DNA of 64,000 bases, taken from NCBI GenBank assembly GCA_963674835.2, contig CAXXKC010000003.1, positions 1,736,001 through 1,800,000 on the forward strand, given 5' to 3'. This document shows, in pieces, positions 62,547-64,000 of the stretch. Each line of letters opens with the position of its first letter. Position 1 is the first letter of the stretch. The notes below the pieces were generated by a model that saw nothing but the letters and a program-made list of their open reading frames with translations, did no database searches and had not been told where the DNA came from. Made by a program: the position numbers and the translations under genes. Origin of the DNA: G963674835 sp963674835 (lineage in GTDB: Bacteria > Planctomycetota > Planctomycetia > Pirellulales > Thermoguttaceae).

Positions 62547-64000
62547 CTACGTCCAGGAGAATTTGACGTCTCGGTGCTCGCTGTCGCGGCACTGCACAAT
62601 GAGATGTTCGGGCGAAACATCTTCTATACCAATCACTTGCACCGTCATACCGCCCATGTCTTCGAGCCGGGTCAGCTCGCGTCGCTTGCGGTTGTTCAGG
62701 TACTCGGCGACGTCTTCGGCGACGGTGATCGTCACTTCCTTGATGTCGCCGCATTGGCCGGCAAGGATGAGCAGGCGAATCACCTCGATGGCCATGCTCT
62801 CGGCCGTCTTGATCTGGCCGGTCCCCCGGCAGGCGGGGCAATCGCGGAAGACGCTCCGCTTGAGGCTCGGGCGAATCCTCTGGCGAGTCATTTCGACCAG
62901 CCCAAATGGACTAGTGCGGAGAATCTTGGTGCGGGCACGGTCGCGTTTGACGGCGTCGCGCAACGCCCGCTCGACGCCGCGACGGTGCTTCTCCTTGCGC
63001 ATGTCGATGAAGTCGTTGACGATCACGCCACCGAGGTCGCGTAGGCGGATCTGACGGGCGATTTCCTTGGCCGCCAGGAGGTTCATCTGGTAGGCGGTCT
63101 CCTCGGCGGAATCGTCGGCGCGGAAGTTGCCGCTGTTGACATCGATGGCCACCAGGGCTTCGGTCTGGTCGATGACGATCGAGCCGCCTTGCTTCAAGGG
63201 GACCTCGCGACGGTGGATCTTGGCGATCTCTTCGTCCATGTGGTACTTGTGGAAGAGGGGCTCCTTGCCTTCGTACAGTTGCAGCCGGCTGACGTGGCGG
63301 GGCATGACGAGTTGAAGGAATTCCCGGGCGCGCTCGTAGGCCGAGGGACCGTCTATATAGATCGTGTCGATCTCGGCGGTGAAGATATCGCGGATGGTCC
63401 GGATGATCATGTCGCTTTCTTCGTAGATGTCGACAGGTGCCGACAGCTTCTTGATCCGGCGCACAATAACCTTCCAGAGGCGAAGAAGATAGGCCAAGTC
63501 GCGCGAGAGCTCTTTGCGGGTGCGGTCAGAGCCGGCCGTGCGGACGATGAACCCCAGTCCCTTGGGCGGATTCAAGTCGAGCATGATGTCGCGGAGGCGG
63601 CGTCGCGTGTCTTCGTCTTCGATCTTGCGAGAGACTCCGACGCGTCCCAGCGCCGGCATGAGGACGAGATATCGACCGGGGATGCTGATATAGGTGGAGA
63701 GCGTCGGTCCTTTGGTGCCGATTCCCTCCTTGATCACCTGCACCACGACTTCGTCGCCGCGACGGAGGATTTCCTGGATGGGAGGCTTGATCCGGGGGCG
63801 CCCGCCGGTGCGAAAGTTGCGGTTGCGTCCGCGGGGAGCGTTTTCGTCCTCGGTGCTGGACTCCTCACGGTCGCTGGGCCTTCGCCGTCCGCCGGGCTCG
63901 ATGGGCCGTTCGGGATCATAGCCGCCCTGGCGGAAGTATTGCGGCTCGATATCGCTGATGTGCAGGAAGCCGTTGCGCCCGACGCCAAAATCGACGAATG
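62547..64000 (-). CDS. Ribonuclease E/G family protein, N-terminus beyond the window
   Basis: The minus-strand frame is open from the right edge to a stop at 62547 (484 residues visible). It contains the S1 RNA-binding domain (FVDFGVGRNGFLHISDIEP) interrupted by a charged insertion of about 40 residues (R/D/E/N-rich, near 63790-63910), then EVVVQVIKEG. The catalytic DNase-I-like part follows with metal-binding Asp in VAIDVNSGNF and GGVIVNDFIDM. The zinc-link motif is CPACRGTGQ, and a dimerisation part ends DVKFSWT. No long RNase E scaffold tail follows, so it is more like RNase G in size. Role: single-strand RNA cleavage in rRNA processing and mRNA decay. Closely followed by rplU. Confidence 0.93.
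   Translation of the reverse strand, partial: FVDFGVGRNGFLHISDIEPQYFRQGGYDPERPIEPGGRRRPSDREESSTEDENAPRGRNRNFRTGGRPRIKPPIQEILRRGDEVVVQVIKEGIGTKGPTLSTYISIPGRYLVLMPALGRVGVSRKIEDEDTRRRLRDIMLDLNPPKGLGFIVRTAGSDRTRKELSRDLAYLLRLWKVIVRRIKKLSAPVDIYEESDMIIRTIRDIFTAEIDTIYIDGPSAYERAREFLQLVMPRHVSRLQLYEGKEPLFHKYHMDEEIAKIHRREVPLKQGGSIVIDQTEALVAIDVNSGNFRADDSAEETAYQMNLLAAKEIARQIRLRDLGGVIVNDFIDMRKEKHRRGVERALRDAVKRDRARTKILRTSPFGLVEMTRQRIRPSLKRSVFRDCPACRGTGQIKTAESMAIEVIRLLILAGQCGDIKEVTITVAEDVAEYLNNRKRRELTRLEDMGGMTVQVIGIEDVSPEHLIVQCRDSEHRDVKFSWT

Overview
The window reads as a chromosomal segment from a member of the Planctomycetota, most likely an anaerobic or facultatively anaerobic one near the Pirellulales. 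Evidence: a BlaR1-type receptor fused to leucine-rich repeats, a TlpA-like thioredoxin and a C-terminal SHD1-like domain; many secreted or Tat-exported sugar enzymes (GH2, GH36, GH38, GH97, Gfo/Idh/MocA, ThuA, sugar-isomerase-like TIM barrels); and generally GC-rich coding sequence. This is inference from gene content; no 16S rRNA gene is present.

Layout. 1-8860: a GH2 enzyme running off the left edge (minus), a truncated IS30-type transposase with a hairpin leader, one isolated CRISPR-like repeat, a GH38-type protein, and the 3' half of a tRNA-Leu(UAA). 8958-15712 (minus): the BlaR1-LRR-thioredoxin-SHD1 receptor and its BlaI repressor with a repeat-containing promoter, then a secreted BNR-type propeller protein. 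16016-34581: the centre of interest, a redox and signalling island. On the minus strand lie hydC-hydB-hydA (trimeric NADH/ferredoxin-type [FeFe]-hydrogenase), a hydrogenase-like sensor histidine kinase, a REC protein and a REC-histidine kinase. On the plus strand lie a stand-alone HisKA protein, an NtrC-family sigma-54 activator, a REC/GcvH-like protein, hdrC-hdrB-hdrA and flxD-C-B-A. 34728-44790: a GlmU-like nucleotidyltransferase, Tat-exported TIM-barrel proteins, a DUF362 protein coupled to a NapH/NapG-like membrane polyferredoxin, ThuA and a beta-helix protein. 45085-60886: a saccharide-degradation region (GH20/GH67-like, GH36, a beta-helix protein, DUF362, a methylisocitrate-lyase-type enzyme, a zinc dehydrogenase, an HpcH/HpaI aldolase, Gfo/Idh/MocA, GH97). 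61233-64000: ParA, ribosomal protein L21 and RNase E/G (runs off the right edge).

How it may work together. Both operons of the redox island have a canonical GG-N10-GC sigma-54 promoter (about 24056-24070 minus and 26179-26195 plus). Each also has an upstream element of identical layout, GTGTATG-N7-YATACASTGTATG, at 24259-24285 and on the minus strand at 26036-26062, with the same orientation relative to its promoter. The only sigma-54 activator gene in the window lies between them. The simplest reading is one regulon in which redox or phosphorylation signals (hydrogenase-like sensor kinase, REC-kinase, lone HisKA protein) reach the NtrC-type activator. The activator would then co-induce a bifurcating hydrogenase and an Flx-Hdr electron-bifurcating complex, which share NADH and ferredoxin pools. 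A dispersed 101-bp repeat (13161-13261 and 40851-40951) touches stop codons of unrelated genes in both copies.

Limits: everything was read by eye. Domain boundaries are approximate, no database search or folding programme was run, and promoter calls are pattern matches.
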